50,774 nucleotides of DNA from Elusimicrobiota bacterium (GCA_026388095.1 JAPLKL010000023.1:1-50774); one strand, 5' to 3'; counted from the first letter of the stretch, positions 8,385 to 17,249 are shown. Notes: generated by a model not told the origin, from the letters alone. Made by a program: numbers and translations.

Positions 8385-9062
8385 CTAAGGCTTGCCGGCG
8401 ACCTTCTCGATGCAGGCCGCGGCGTCGTGGGCGGGCGAGTTGACCAGGGGGGAGACTTCGTAGGCGTCGAGCAGCTCGTCATGGCAGGGGATCAGCAGCC
8501 GCCGGATGTCCTTGGGGTCGGCCTTGGCGTCGAGCCAGGGGTCCTCGGCGCCGGGGTCGAGGATGACGGGCATGCGGTCGTGGATGGCCTTTAACGCGCC
8601 GGCGGCCGGGGTCGTGATGATGGTAAAGGTCCGGAGCTCCTTGCCCTCGGGGCCCTTCCAGTGGTCGTAGAGGCCGGCCATGGCGAAGGGCTTGCGGCTC
8701 TTGAGGACGATGCGCATGGGGGTCTTGGTCTTGGCGCCGGGGGGCTTGGCCCATTCGTAGAAGCCGTCGGCGATGACGAGGCAGCGCTTGTGCTTGAAGG
8801 GCTCGCGGAAGCTGGGCATGTCGCAGACGGTCTCGCAGCGGGCGTTGATCATTTTGTGGCCGATGGAGGGGTCTTTGGCCCAGGAGGGGATGAGGCCCCA
8901 GCGGTAGAGCCGGAGGGCGCGGCCGTTGTCGTCGACGATGACGGGGGCGTCCTGGGTGGGGGCGATGTTGTAGCGGGGCTTGAGGTCAGCGGGGGCGTCG
9001 GTGAAGTGGAAGCGCTCCTGGAGGGTCTTGAGGTCGAGGCATTGGGTGTAGCGGCCGCACAT
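8385..9062 (-). CDS. SRAP domain DNA-protein crosslink protein (YedK/HMCES family)
   Basis: A 225-residue SOS response-associated peptidase. It starts MCGRYTQ, so Cys2 becomes the N-terminal residue that bonds covalently with abasic sites in single-stranded DNA. Further family signatures are RYNIAPTQ, WGLIPSWAKD, INARCETV, a catalytic Glu in DGFYEW and the HDRMPVIL motif. The protein shields abasic sites during replication. The ATG must be at 9062 because the Cys must be residue 2. TAAACT (9069-9074) lies six bases upstream, so this too looks leaderless. Confidence 0.94.
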   Translation of the reverse strand: MCGRYTQCLDLKTLQERFHFTDAPADLKPRYNIAPTQDAPVIVDDNGRALRLYRWGLIPSWAKDPSIGHKMINARCETVCDMPSFREPFKHKRCLVIADGFYEWAKPPGAKTKTPMRIVLKSRKPFAMAGLYDHWKGPEGKELRTFTIITTPAAGALKAIHDRMPVILDPGAEDPWLDAKADPKDIRRLLIPCHDELLDAYEVSPLVNSPAHDAAACIEKVAGKP

Positions 9063-9068
9063 GGGTTG

Positions 9069-9074
9069 AGTTTA
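9069..9074 (-). promoter_or_regulatory. -10 box TAAACT, leaderless start of SRAP
   Basis: On the minus strand TAAACT is followed by six bases and then the ATG of the SRAP gene. The start is fixed by the required Cys2, so the short spacing is real. Confidence 0.5.
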
Positions 9075-9120
9075 GCGTTTTGAGTCGAGGGATTCCAACG
9101 ATGCACCTTACCTTCAAAGA

Positions 9121-9170
9121 ACTCCGCGCCGCAGGCGCGGAGTTCGGCCGGCCCCTATGAGGGGGTCTCG
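9121..9170. repeat. Paired GC-hairpin element, second copy
   Basis: ACTCCGCGCC / GGCGCGGAGT (9121-9143), followed by a GC-rich imperfect stem with CCCC and GGGGG arms. The first stem closely matches the first stem at 8312-8334. It lies after the end of the hsd operon and may terminate it. Confidence 0.55.
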
Positions 9171-9187
9171 ATTTAAGCTGCTCCGGC

Positions 9188-10003
9188 TTAATTCCTATTG
9201 TAGCCGCGTTCGCGACTGAGGAGCACATCCTTCCAGTATTTCTCTCTTTGAATGATGAAGTCGTCATCGGTCTTCATAGAGAAATATTCCAGTAGTGCAA
9301 ACCGGAAATTCCTCTTAGCGTACTTCAATCCTCGTCGGGAGATTAATCTTGTCAGCTCGTCAGTATATCCGTGCCCGGTCCCAATATAGCACTCCCACCT
9401 GGACAGGACGCCAGATGCCCCATACGCTGAGCCGACGTATCGCTTTCCGTTCCGTCTGTTGGTAATCAGATACACGCCTTTGGCATTCTCCAGGGCTGTC
9501 CTCCAATCGGGACGTTGATGCAGGACTTGCTCCAGCCTTGGAAAATCAACATCGATGCGATCATACCCGGGGAAAACTTCGCCGGTATAGGGCGCGGCGA
9601 GAATCTCAGTAACGATGAACTTGTTGTAGTACTTCTCAAGGTTGAAAGCTTTTGCTCGACCGGGGCGTTTCAAGGACAATTTCAGACGGCCGATGAATGG
9701 TTTGCTCTCCGCCAGCAATTCAATCCTATAGCCATAGTCATTCCTGACTGGCTTTCGGGAAATGACCCGATATGCTCCACCGAAAAGCCACCGCTCCTTC
9801 TCTGGATAGAAATCTATGAAGGCGAGGATGAAATCCCGACCAAAATCATTTCTCGTTCCACACCATCTGTTCCAACCTTCCCATTCCTTCCGATCGCGTA
9901 CAAAGACATCGAGCGGTTGGTGCGTCCCATTCCAGCATGCCAGATGGAGTTTGTACTGTTCGGGATTCCTTATCGGGTAGATTTCCGACAGCTTGATTTC
10001 CAT
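9188..10003 (-). CDS. GIY-YIG domain protein, fourth gene of the hsd operon
   Basis: A 271-residue protein. The C-terminal third contains a GIY-YIG nuclease-type core: KGVYLITNRRNGKRYVGSA (about residues 174-192), then an Arg (SRWECYIGTGHG) and a region with KRNFRFALLEYF and a downstream Glu. The N-terminal 170 residues are of unknown fold. Its ATG has AGGAG six bases upstream and lies 27 bases after the HsdR stop, so it is co-transcribed with hsdMSR. It could be an accessory nuclease of the restriction system, but GIY-YIG proteins also repair DNA or act in homing. Confidence 0.72.
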   Translation of the reverse strand: MEIKLSEIYPIRNPEQYKLHLACWNGTHQPLDVFVRDRKEWEGWNRWCGTRNDFGRDFILAFIDFYPEKERWLFGGAYRVISRKPVRNDYGYRIELLAESKPFIGRLKLSLKRPGRAKAFNLEKYYNKFIVTEILAAPYTGEVFPGYDRIDVDFPRLEQVLHQRPDWRTALENAKGVYLITNRRNGKRYVGSAYGASGVLSRWECYIGTGHGYTDELTRLISRRGLKYAKRNFRFALLEYFSMKTDDDFIIQREKYWKDVLLSRERGYNRN

Positions 10004-10030
10004 CTCAATCTCCTGACCAGAGGTGGCCTT

Positions 10031-12415
10031 TCATGAGCCTGATTGGCGTTGGTAGAGATATTTTTGGAAGCCGCAGAAAACCCGGCCGATGTCCTCCGGC
10101 CGGCCAAGGTCGGCCACAGCGTCCGCTAGGGAGTCGTGGTACTTCAGGCGGAGCAGCGGCGTCAACTTCTCTCGGTCGAGTTCATCAACACCTTCGCTGA
10201 CATAATGCTGCAGTACAAAATCGAGGAAGGCCTGCTGCTTGGCACTGAAATGGGAGCCGATATCGGTCTTCGCATTCGCTGCGCGGACCTCGCGAGTGAC
10301 GGGGGGCAGAGCATAGGCCACGTGCGCGAGCACGTCAAAGATGTCGCTATTCTCGGCGTCGATGATCTTCTGCATCTCGGCTAGTTGCTCGTGGCCGAAT
10401 CCATTCTCGGCCAGTCCTTCCAAAAGCCTCTTGCGCGTGTCAGGGGCGCTCCATATTGCCCGAAGCTCGGCTTCATTCTTGAAGAACTCTGGCAATTTGC
10501 CGAATAACATCTCCAAGAACTGCTGTGCGGACATGGGTGTGCCGTCAGGATGCCAGAAGGTCGTGCAAGTCATGTGCTGAATGTTCCGAGCCTTCCCATC
10601 GGCCAGCTTCACCTTCGCCTTCTTCTTGCAGACGCACGGGCGTTTGCCGCATTTCGGGCAGACCCCCCGATCACATTTGCAGGGGCGTTCACCGCAGATC
10701 GGGCAAGGTCCCGGTTCTGTTTTCTTGCATATGCACGGGCGGCGGCCGCATTTTGGGCATATCTCGGGTTCAAGCGGCTCGCCGTCCCATTCGGGGTCGT
10801 TGAAATGAAGGTGAGCCTTCACGAAGTCGTAGATCGTGAAATAGGCCTTGTCCTCGTAAAGCCGCGTGCCGCGCCCGATGATCTGCTTGAACTCGATCAT
10901 GGAGTTGATTGGACGCATCAGGACGATGTTGCGAATGTTGCGGGCGTCCACCCCGGTCGAGAGCTTTTGCGAGGTGGTCAGGATGGTGGGGATGGTCTTC
11001 TCGTTGTCCTGGAAATCGCGCAGATGCTGCTCGCCAAGGTCGCCGTCATTGGCCGTGACCCTCTGGCAATAGTTCGGGTCCTTGCTGGTCTTCATCTGGT
11101 TGATCAGGTCGCGTACGGCCAGGGCATGGTCTTGGTTGGCGCAGAAAACCAGGGTCTTCTCGCTCTGATCGATCTGGTCCATGAACACCTTGACCCGATG
11201 GGCCTCGCGCTCCTTGATCTCGATGACCTTGTTGAAATCGGTTTCTGTATAGAGCTTGCCGGCCTCGATCTGACCCTCCACCACGGTGTCGTCCGGGGTA
11301 TAGACATATTCGTCGAGAGTGCTGGATATCTCCCTGACCTTGAACGGCGTCAGGAAGCCATCGTTAATCCCTTCCTTGAGCGAATAGATGTAGACCGGGT
11401 CGCCGAAGTAGCGGTAGGTGTCGGCGTTCTCCGTGCGGCGAGGGGTGGCTGTGAGGCCCAGCTGCACGGCGGGGGCGAAGTATTCCATAATGCCGCGCCA
11501 GTTGCTCTCATCGTTGGCACCGCCGCGATGGCATTCGTCTATGACGATGAAGTCGAAGAAGTCGGGGGGATATTCGCCGAAGTAGGGCGAGGGCTTGCCG
11601 TCCCTGATTGGCCCGGTCATGAAGGTCTGGAAGATGGTGAAGAATAGGCTGCCGTTCTTGGGGACCTTACCCTTCTTGCGGATATCGGCGGGCGAGATGC
11701 GGACGAGCGCGTCCTCGGGGAAAGCTGAGAATGCATTGTAAGCTTGGTCTGCGAGGATGTTGCGGTCGGCCAGGAACAAGATGCGCGGACGGCGAGAGGG
11801 GTCGCGACTCAAATTCCAACGGGAGTGGAAGAGCTTCCAGGCGATTTGGAAGGCGATGAAAGTCTTGCCGGTGCCGGTGGCGAGGGTCAGCAGTAGGCGG
11901 TTGTCCCCGGCGGCGATGGCTTGGAGCGCGCGGTCGATGGCGATATCCTGATAATAGCGGCTTGGGTGAGAGCCGCCTTTGTCCTCGTAGGCGACGGTGG
12001 TGAAGCGGTCTCGCCAGGCGTCGACCTGCGCAAAGGTAAGGTCCCAGAGTTGATCCGGGGTGGGGAAGCGGGGAATCTCGCCTTCCTGTCCAGTATCCAT
12101 GTCGATGCGGTAGAAGCCGCGGCCGTTGGTGGAGTAGGCGAATCTTACGGCAAGTTTGCCGGCGTAGTTCTTGGCCTGGCCCACACCCTCGGTCAATTCT
12201 GCATCGTAGGGTTTGGCTTCGATGGCAGCGAGCTTGGTGTTGCGGTATTCAAGGACGTAGTCGGCGGTGAGAGGTTTGCCGCGGCGGCCGTGGCCTTCGA
12301 TGCGGCCGAGGGTGATGGAATATTCGCGCCGGATGCGACTGCCGTCGACGACGCCCCAGCCGGCGGCTTTGAGGGCGGGGTCGATGTGCTCGGCGCGGGT
12401 TTCGGCTTCGTTCAT
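10031..12415 (-). CDS. hsdR: Type I restriction enzyme R subunit (HsdR)
   Basis: A 794-residue motor and nuclease subunit. The N-terminal nuclease has the PD-(D/E)XK-like pair ADYVL ... IEAKPYD (about residues 48-75). The helicase follows, with ATGTGKTFIAFQ (Walker A), IDECHRGG (Walker B) and LTATPRR (motif III), then motifs V-VI including IIGRGTRLY. The last 150 residues resemble the EcoEI R C-terminal domain. An uncommon insertion near residues 545-598 carries three copies of a CPxCGxRPCxC unit, likely zinc-binding. It starts two bases after the HsdS stop. It translocates and cleaves unmodified DNA in complex with HsdM and HsdS. Confidence 0.93.
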   Translation of the reverse strand: MNEAETRAEHIDPALKAAGWGVVDGSRIRREYSITLGRIEGHGRRGKPLTADYVLEYRNTKLAAIEAKPYDAELTEGVGQAKNYAGKLAVRFAYSTNGRGFYRIDMDTGQEGEIPRFPTPDQLWDLTFAQVDAWRDRFTTVAYEDKGGSHPSRYYQDIAIDRALQAIAAGDNRLLLTLATGTGKTFIAFQIAWKLFHSRWNLSRDPSRRPRILFLADRNILADQAYNAFSAFPEDALVRISPADIRKKGKVPKNGSLFFTIFQTFMTGPIRDGKPSPYFGEYPPDFFDFIVIDECHRGGANDESNWRGIMEYFAPAVQLGLTATPRRTENADTYRYFGDPVYIYSLKEGINDGFLTPFKVREISSTLDEYVYTPDDTVVEGQIEAGKLYTETDFNKVIEIKEREAHRVKVFMDQIDQSEKTLVFCANQDHALAVRDLINQMKTSKDPNYCQRVTANDGDLGEQHLRDFQDNEKTIPTILTTSQKLSTGVDARNIRNIVLMRPINSMIEFKQIIGRGTRLYEDKAYFTIYDFVKAHLHFNDPEWDGEPLEPEICPKCGRRPCICKKTEPGPCPICGERPCKCDRGVCPKCGKRPCVCKKKAKVKLADGKARNIQHMTCTTFWHPDGTPMSAQQFLEMLFGKLPEFFKNEAELRAIWSAPDTRKRLLEGLAENGFGHEQLAEMQKIIDAENSDIFDVLAHVAYALPPVTREVRAANAKTDIGSHFSAKQQAFLDFVLQHYVSEGVDELDREKLTPLLRLKYHDSLADAVADLGRPEDIGRVFCGFQKYLYQRQSGS

Positions 12416-12417
12416 AG

Positions 12418-13647
12418 CTAAAGGATTCCGCTGAAGGCTTGGTGCAGGAGTGAGTCCTTTAGTTCCTCCAGGGAGGCAAGTTTCTGTCGGTATACGGACT
12501 CGAGATGCTTGGTCTCTTGGTGTAAGGAGTCGAGCTGAGCTATGATTGCTCGCTGTTCCGTCCGGTCAACAGGGAATGGGATCAAATTGCTCAAGATGCG
12601 TTTCGGCGCTGTGTGTTTTACCATTGTTCCAGTCGCCGACCTCTTGATATTTGTCAGGAAGCAATCGGTCATCATGAAATAGTAGAGGAAACGCTTTTCG
12701 AGACGGTCGTTGGAAAAAACCACCCGGCCTATCCGCTGATTATGCAGCACGTTGTCGGTCTCGACGAAGGCTGGTTTGCCGAGAATCTTCATCTTCGACG
12801 AGAGGTCGGTCATCACAACAACCAAGTCGCCCACGCGGAATAGGAACTCGGGAAGTGGTCTGCCGCGAAATCGTTTAGTGTTCTTCTCGTTGAATAGGAG
12901 CTTGCCATCCTCTGTGAAGTTTCCCGGGGTGACAATCAGCGGATTGCCCTTGGGGACGCCACTGGAGAACTCCGCGCCATCAAAGGCAAAGCCATGCTTC
13001 ACATCACAGATTGCGCCAACTCGGTCTTCCAACCAGCCCTTACCCCGTTTGGAAAAGATCGAATTGAGATGGCTCCTGAACAGCCCGCGGACATTTTGGA
13101 AGTTCTTCTCGGCATTCGCTTTGGCCGTTGCGACGCCGGCAAAAGCTTTGTCGAGCATGCCAACGATGCGCCGTTGTTTGGACAGTGGCGCGATTGGGAT
13201 TTCAATCTCCCTAATGAGTCGCATAGTAAGTCCGCGTCGTTCGTTCCCGTCATCGCCGGTCATCCGCCGGATTTCTTCATACCGGCCGTGGAGGTTGGCG
13301 TATAGATATTCCGGGAGAAGTCCCTTCGGATCTGTTGGAGAAATACTAACCAGCGACTGATTGCAGGTCGCTCGCGTTCGCAACAAGGCGACCGTTCCCC
13401 GCGTCCTGCCTTGGCCGTTCAGCGCAATCAATACCGAGTTTACGGGAAGAAGCTTTGCATTGGAGTTGCGCATGCCGGCTTCTGTTATCCTGCCTTCGCA
13501 ATCGGTGATTTCCTTCTTGTGGATATCACCAGAAACTAGCCATTTGATGCCGCCGCCAAAATATTCTGGCTTGGCCCTGCTCGGCGTTCCGCCCGTGACC
13601 AGATGGCAGACGTCGCCAATTTTCGTTGTCCGCCATCCCCTAGTCAT
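12418..13647 (-). CDS. hsdS: Type I restriction-modification specificity subunit (HsdS)
   Basis: A 409-residue subunit with two target recognition domains. The first begins GWRTTKIGDVCHLVTGGTPSR and the second KGWLEDRVGAICDVKHGFAF, each followed by a helical spacer (LSKQRRIVGMLDKAF and RTEQRAIIAQLDSLH). This is the normal full-length layout, recognising a bipartite target. The gene overlaps the end of hsdM by four bases. Both TRDs are intact and no inverted-repeat partner hsdS is seen nearby, so phase variation by inversion is not indicated. Confidence 0.93.
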   Translation of the reverse strand: MTRGWRTTKIGDVCHLVTGGTPSRAKPEYFGGGIKWLVSGDIHKKEITDCEGRITEAGMRNSNAKLLPVNSVLIALNGQGRTRGTVALLRTRATCNQSLVSISPTDPKGLLPEYLYANLHGRYEEIRRMTGDDGNERRGLTMRLIREIEIPIAPLSKQRRIVGMLDKAFAGVATAKANAEKNFQNVRGLFRSHLNSIFSKRGKGWLEDRVGAICDVKHGFAFDGAEFSSGVPKGNPLIVTPGNFTEDGKLLFNEKNTKRFRGRPLPEFLFRVGDLVVVMTDLSSKMKILGKPAFVETDNVLHNQRIGRVVFSNDRLEKRFLYYFMMTDCFLTNIKRSATGTMVKHTAPKRILSNLIPFPVDRTEQRAIIAQLDSLHQETKHLESVYRQKLASLEELKDSLLHQAFSGIL

Positions 13648-15098
13648 AGAAGTGCTTTGATTCTTCCCAACGCGGCGGCGCTCTCAGCATCCAGAGCGGC
13701 GATATCCTTTAAGATATCCTTCGGGCTGCGGTGCTTCACTTCCTCGCCGCCGTCGGGGTTTCTCGCGGACAGGTCGAAGGTCTCTTGGTCAATGGACTTG
13801 GCATCCACCATCCATGACTTCGGTGAGGCGGCAAAGGTCCTCTGCATTTTTACAAACTCGGCCAGGTCGTCATCGTTGAGCGGGTTCGTTTTGCCGAGGT
13901 TTCGGCCCGGGTCGAGCTGATAAAACCAGATCTTTCGCGTGGGCGCTCCCTTCTCAAAGAAAAGAACCACGGTCTTCACTCCGGCGCCCTGGAAAGTCCC
14001 ACCAGGGCAATCAAGCACCGTGTGAAGGTTGCACGATTCCAGCAGGAGCTTCCGCAGACTCGTGGAGGCATTGTCTGTGTTCGAAAGGAAGGTATTCTTG
14101 ATGACCACGCCGGCCCGGCCGCCGGCCTTGAGCATCTTGATGAAGTGCTGGAGGAAAAGGAAAGCCGTTTCTCCCGTGCGGATGGGGAAGTTCTGCTGTA
14201 CCTCCTTGCGCTCCTGACCACCGAATGGCGGGTTGGCCAAGATCACCTGATATCGGTCTTTTTCTTGGATGTCGGCCAGGTTCTCCGAGAGCGTGTTGGT
14301 GTGGATGATGTGCGGGGCCTCGATGCCATGCAGAATCATGTTCATGATCGCGATGACATAAGCCAAAGACTTCTTCTCTTTCCCGTAAAAAGTGCGGGTC
14401 TGGAGCGTGTCTAGGTCCTTGGTCGTCAGGCCCTTGCCTGCAGATAAATAAACGAAGGACTCGCACAGGAAGCCTGCGGAGCCAGCCGCGCCGTCGTAGA
14501 TGCGGTCGCCAATCTTCGGCTTGACCACCTTGATTATGGCGCGAATCAGAGGGCGCGGCGTGTAATACTCTCCTCCGTTTCGGCCAGCGTTGCCCATGCG
14601 CCTGATCTTGTCTTCGTAGAGATGCGAGAGCTCATGCTTTTCCGTCTGCGAGCGAAAGCGCAGTTCGTCTATGTGGTCAATAATCTCGCGAAGGTTGTAG
14701 CCGCTTTGGATCTTGTTCTTGATCTCGCCGAAAATCTCCCCGATCTTGTATTCGATGGTGTTCGGCCCGCTGGCCTTTTGCTTGAAGCCGTGGAGGTAGG
14801 GGAAGAGCTTCTGGTTTACGAAGTCGCGGAGGTCGTCGCCGGTTTTGGCCGCGTTGTGGTCCAGCTTGCCGTCCTTGCCCTTGGGCGCGGCCCAGGAGTC
14901 CCAGCGGAAGGCCTTGTCGAGGATGAAGGAGTATCTCTTGCCTTCCAATGCAGCCTCGGTCGCCTTGTCTTGTTCGAGGCCGTCGAGGTACTTGAGGAAC
15001 AGCAGCCAGGAAGTCTGCTCGGTATAGTCGAGCTCCGTGGTGCAGCCGGCCTCTTCGCGGAGAACGTCGTCAATTTGTTTGAAGGTTTGTTCGAACAT
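13644..15098 (-). CDS. hsdM: Type I restriction-modification methyltransferase (HsdM)
   Basis: A 484-residue N6-adenine methyltransferase. An N-terminal helical domain (residues 1-130) is followed by the Rossmann-like catalytic domain with IYDGAAGSAGFL (SAM-binding motif I) and NPPFGG (catalytic motif IV, near residue 290). It methylates the host's recognition sites so HsdR spares them. It heads a four-gene minus-strand operon. A -10-like TATCAT on the minus strand at 15154-15149 would give a leader of about 45 bases. Length and motifs are fully normal. Confidence 0.94.
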   Translation of the reverse strand: MFEQTFKQIDDVLREEAGCTTELDYTEQTSWLLFLKYLDGLEQDKATEAALEGKRYSFILDKAFRWDSWAAPKGKDGKLDHNAAKTGDDLRDFVNQKLFPYLHGFKQKASGPNTIEYKIGEIFGEIKNKIQSGYNLREIIDHIDELRFRSQTEKHELSHLYEDKIRRMGNAGRNGGEYYTPRPLIRAIIKVVKPKIGDRIYDGAAGSAGFLCESFVYLSAGKGLTTKDLDTLQTRTFYGKEKKSLAYVIAIMNMILHGIEAPHIIHTNTLSENLADIQEKDRYQVILANPPFGGQERKEVQQNFPIRTGETAFLFLQHFIKMLKAGGRAGVVIKNTFLSNTDNASTSLRKLLLESCNLHTVLDCPGGTFQGAGVKTVVLFFEKGAPTRKIWFYQLDPGRNLGKTNPLNDDDLAEFVKMQRTFAASPKSWMVDAKSIDQETFDLSARNPDGGEEVKHRSPKDILKDIAALDAESAAALGRIKALL

Positions 15099-15197
15099 GG
15101 GTTCTTAGGGAATCCTCTCAGCCGGTATCTGCTAAGTATTGGTACGCTATGATACCATGCTGGGAAGCCGGTGGAATACCCATGCAATGCCTGGGTC

Positions 15198-15226
15198 TTG
15201 ACTATTATCATATGATAACCTATACT
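15198..15226 (+). promoter_or_regulatory. Promoter TTGACT-17-TATACT with embedded palindromic operator
   Basis: -35 TTGACT (15198-15203), a 17-base spacer and -10 TATACT (15221-15226). The spacer contains the 14-base perfect palindrome TTATCATATGATAA (15205-15218). This is the expected place for autorepression by the antitoxin of the following pair. The promoter probably drives all five plus-strand genes to 21243. Confidence 0.75.
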
Positions 15227-15253
15227 TGATAACACGACAGGAAGGGACAAAGG

Positions 15254-15619
15254 TTGCCATACGCCAAGCGCGAAGACGTTGAATCCTTTTTGGCCAAGCT
15301 GCACCATGCCATCCAGTCAGGATTTTACGTCGTAGACCGCGACAAGAACTTTAACTTCTTGCTGCTTCATGGCTTTTCCGTGCAGGATCGCAGAGAAGCT
15401 ATCGAGTCGTTGTGCGTCGAGAACTACTTCGGGGGTCCTGAGAAAGACAGAGATTTCCCGGCCCAGCCGGCCTGCATTTGGAAGTTCGCCGTGACCCTAG
15501 AAGGCGTCGACATCTACATCAAGTTGAAGATAGTCGAAGAGGGGGCCAAGGTCAGAGTCAAATGCTTGTCCTTTCATGAACCGGAGCAGCCAATTACCCA
15601 TTACCCGTATAAGAGGTGA
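15254..15619 (+). CDS. MqsR-like toxin of a type II toxin-antitoxin pair
   Basis: A 121-residue protein starting at a TTG with AAAGG just upstream. The central NYFGGPEKDRDFPAQPACIWKF and VDIYIKLKIVE...VRVKCLSFHEPEQP resemble small RelE-superfamily, MqsR-like toxins that are encoded just before MqsA-type antitoxins. Such toxins cleave mRNA on or off the ribosome. It stands first in the operon, as mqsR does, and its stop overlaps the next reading frame. The family assignment rests on partner and motif similarity; the catalytic residues were not verified. Confidence 0.65.
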   Translation: MPYAKREDVESFLAKLHHAIQSGFYVVDRDKNFNFLLLHGFSVQDRREAIESLCVENYFGGPEKDRDFPAQPACIWKFAVTLEGVDIYIKLKIVEEGAKVRVKCLSFHEPEQPITHYPYKR

Positions 15620-15624
15620 CTGCC

Positions 15625-16653
15625 ATGGAAACCGGATTCTGCCCACATTGCGAGAAGACCACCACCGTGACGCTGCATAAGCGCGACGAGAACGTTCGCG
15701 TTAAGAAGGCCGAGGTGGTCATCAATGCGTCCCTTTATGTCTGCGACGCCTGCAAGAAGGAATTCGCGACGGAGGCGCAAGAAGAGGCCAATGTCGGGAA
15801 GGCCTATGACGAGTATCGGAGGAGGGAGAAGCTGCTTGCGCCGGCAGCCATTCGTTCGATTCGCCGACGCTATGGGCTAAGCCAAACCGATTTTAGTTCC
15901 TGGCTCGGTTGGGGGGAAATCACGGTGCACCGATATGAGAATGGCGCGCTTCCCGACGCCGCCCATAATGAACTTCTGTGGCTATTGGCGAATCCCCAAA
16001 ACGCCAAAGCCCTTCTTGAGCGGAATGAGCGGAACCTTAACCCGGCTACTGCCCGTATGTTGAAAACAAAAATCGCGGAATTGCTTAATACGACTGGGAT
16101 GGATTTGATCCTGGGGGACATAGGGGACTATCTGAGCGTCTCGGAGCCCTCTCAATTCAACGGGAACCGTAAATTCGATATCGAGCGGTTTGAGAACCTC
16201 GTGCTCTATGTGTTGAACAAGACGAAGACTTGCTACAAGACAGGGCTCAACAAGTTCCTGTGGTATGTCGATTTTGGCGCGTTTCGGGATCTGGAATTGT
16301 CAATCACGGGGAGTCAATATTTGCGATGGCAATATGGCCCGGTCCCCGATGGCTATGAGATTCTTTATGCTGGGATGATCTGCAAGAAGCTCTTCGCGGT
16401 TGATGAGACCATCATGCATAACCAGCCGTGTGAGAAATTCCATTCCGCGAAGCCTCCAAAGACGGCAATGTTTACGCGAGAGGAACTCTCCGTCGTCGAT
16501 GCGTGGATATCGACACTAAAGAATAAGTCGTCTGGAGATCTGATGGAATTGTCTCATAATGAAAAAGCTTTCTCTGAGACGGGACATTGCAAACCGATCT
16601 CCTACCATTTCGCAAAGGATTTGAAGCTCGCGTGCTCTCGTAAGGTCGCCTAG
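15625..16653 (+). CDS. MqsA-type zinc finger/HTH antitoxin fused to a SocA-like (Panacea) domain
   Basis: A 342-residue protein with three parts. The first is a YgiT/MqsA zinc finger, CPHC and CDAC (residues about 6-9 and 43-46). The second is an XRE-type helix-turn-helix, RRYGLSQTDFSSWLGWGEITVHRYENG (about 78-104). The third is a C-terminal domain from about 190 with ENLVLYVLNKT...TGLNKFLWYVDF...YLRWQYGPVPDGY, typical of the SocA/DUF4065 (Panacea) family. Zinc-HTH antitoxins bind both the toxin and the operator. I chose ATG 15625 because AAGAGG lies eight bases upstream; a GTG at 15616 overlaps the toxin stop and is the alternative. Confidence 0.82.
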   Translation: METGFCPHCEKTTTVTLHKRDENVRVKKAEVVINASLYVCDACKKEFATEAQEEANVGKAYDEYRRREKLLAPAAIRSIRRRYGLSQTDFSSWLGWGEITVHRYENGALPDAAHNELLWLLANPQNAKALLERNERNLNPATARMLKTKIAELLNTTGMDLILGDIGDYLSVSEPSQFNGNRKFDIERFENLVLYVLNKTKTCYKTGLNKFLWYVDFGAFRDLELSITGSQYLRWQYGPVPDGYEILYAGMICKKLFAVDETIMHNQPCEKFHSAKPPKTAMFTREELSVVDAWISTLKNKSSGDLMELSHNEKAFSETGHCKPISYHFAKDLKLACSRKVA

Positions 16654-16694
16654 GGGGAGATTGAAGTCAAGCAAGCCACTATTGGAACGGCCTC

Positions 16695-17189
16695 ATGATT
16701 GACGAAGGAATTCGAAGTGATGTTTTCGATAAGACTCGCGGACGGTGCTATTATTGCGACAAGGCATTGAGTTTTTATAATCGCGACAGACGTGGCCGGG
16801 GGGCTTGGGAAGTTGAGCATTTGACCCCTCGGGCAAAGGGCGGAACCGACCACTTGAACAATCTCGTCGCCGCCTGCTGGCCCTGCAACCTTGAGAAGGG
16901 CACTCGTGCGTCACGCTCCCATCGCCAAAAAATGGTACCCGTTCTCTCGGCGAGGACGAGCAGGCGCCGCTGGCGAATCGCTGACGGAGCGTTGCTGCTG
17001 GGCCTCATCGTCGCTGGAGTGGTCGGCGCAGTCATGATGTCCAAGGTTCCCGAACAAGAGGCTCAGGGGAGACTGTTGGAGGACGAGCGAAAGCGGTTCT
17101 TCTGGAAGATGATTCTGATTCCCGCGTTTGCATGCTTGGCCATCGTCGTTCTCGTTGTCGTCGTGAGGGAGATGTCCCGTAACGCGTGA
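16695..17189 (+). CDS. HNH nuclease domain with two C-terminal membrane helices
   Basis: A 164-residue protein. Residues 14-75 form an HNH/zinc fold: CYYC, EVEHLTPRAKGGTDHLNNL and CWPC..EKG, with all four cysteines and the His in place. Two hydrophobic stretches follow, about residues 97-116 and 137-158, separated by a charged loop. HNH nucleases are usually soluble, so membrane anchoring is unusual and suggests action at the inner face of the membrane, for example on entering DNA. No clear ribosome binding site is seen; the gene begins 42 bases after the antitoxin and 60 bases before the helical-repeat gene. Confidence 0.7.
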   Translation: MIDEGIRSDVFDKTRGRCYYCDKALSFYNRDRRGRGAWEVEHLTPRAKGGTDHLNNLVAACWPCNLEKGTRASRSHRQKMVPVLSARTSRRRWRIADGALLLGLIVAGVVGAVMMSKVPEQEAQGRLLEDERKRFFWKMILIPAFACLAIVVLVVVVREMSRNA

Positions 17190-17249
17190 ATCCTGCCTCG
17201 TTCGCTATAGGAGTTATTGCAATTCCAATCTGTTTTATTTAGAGCGATT

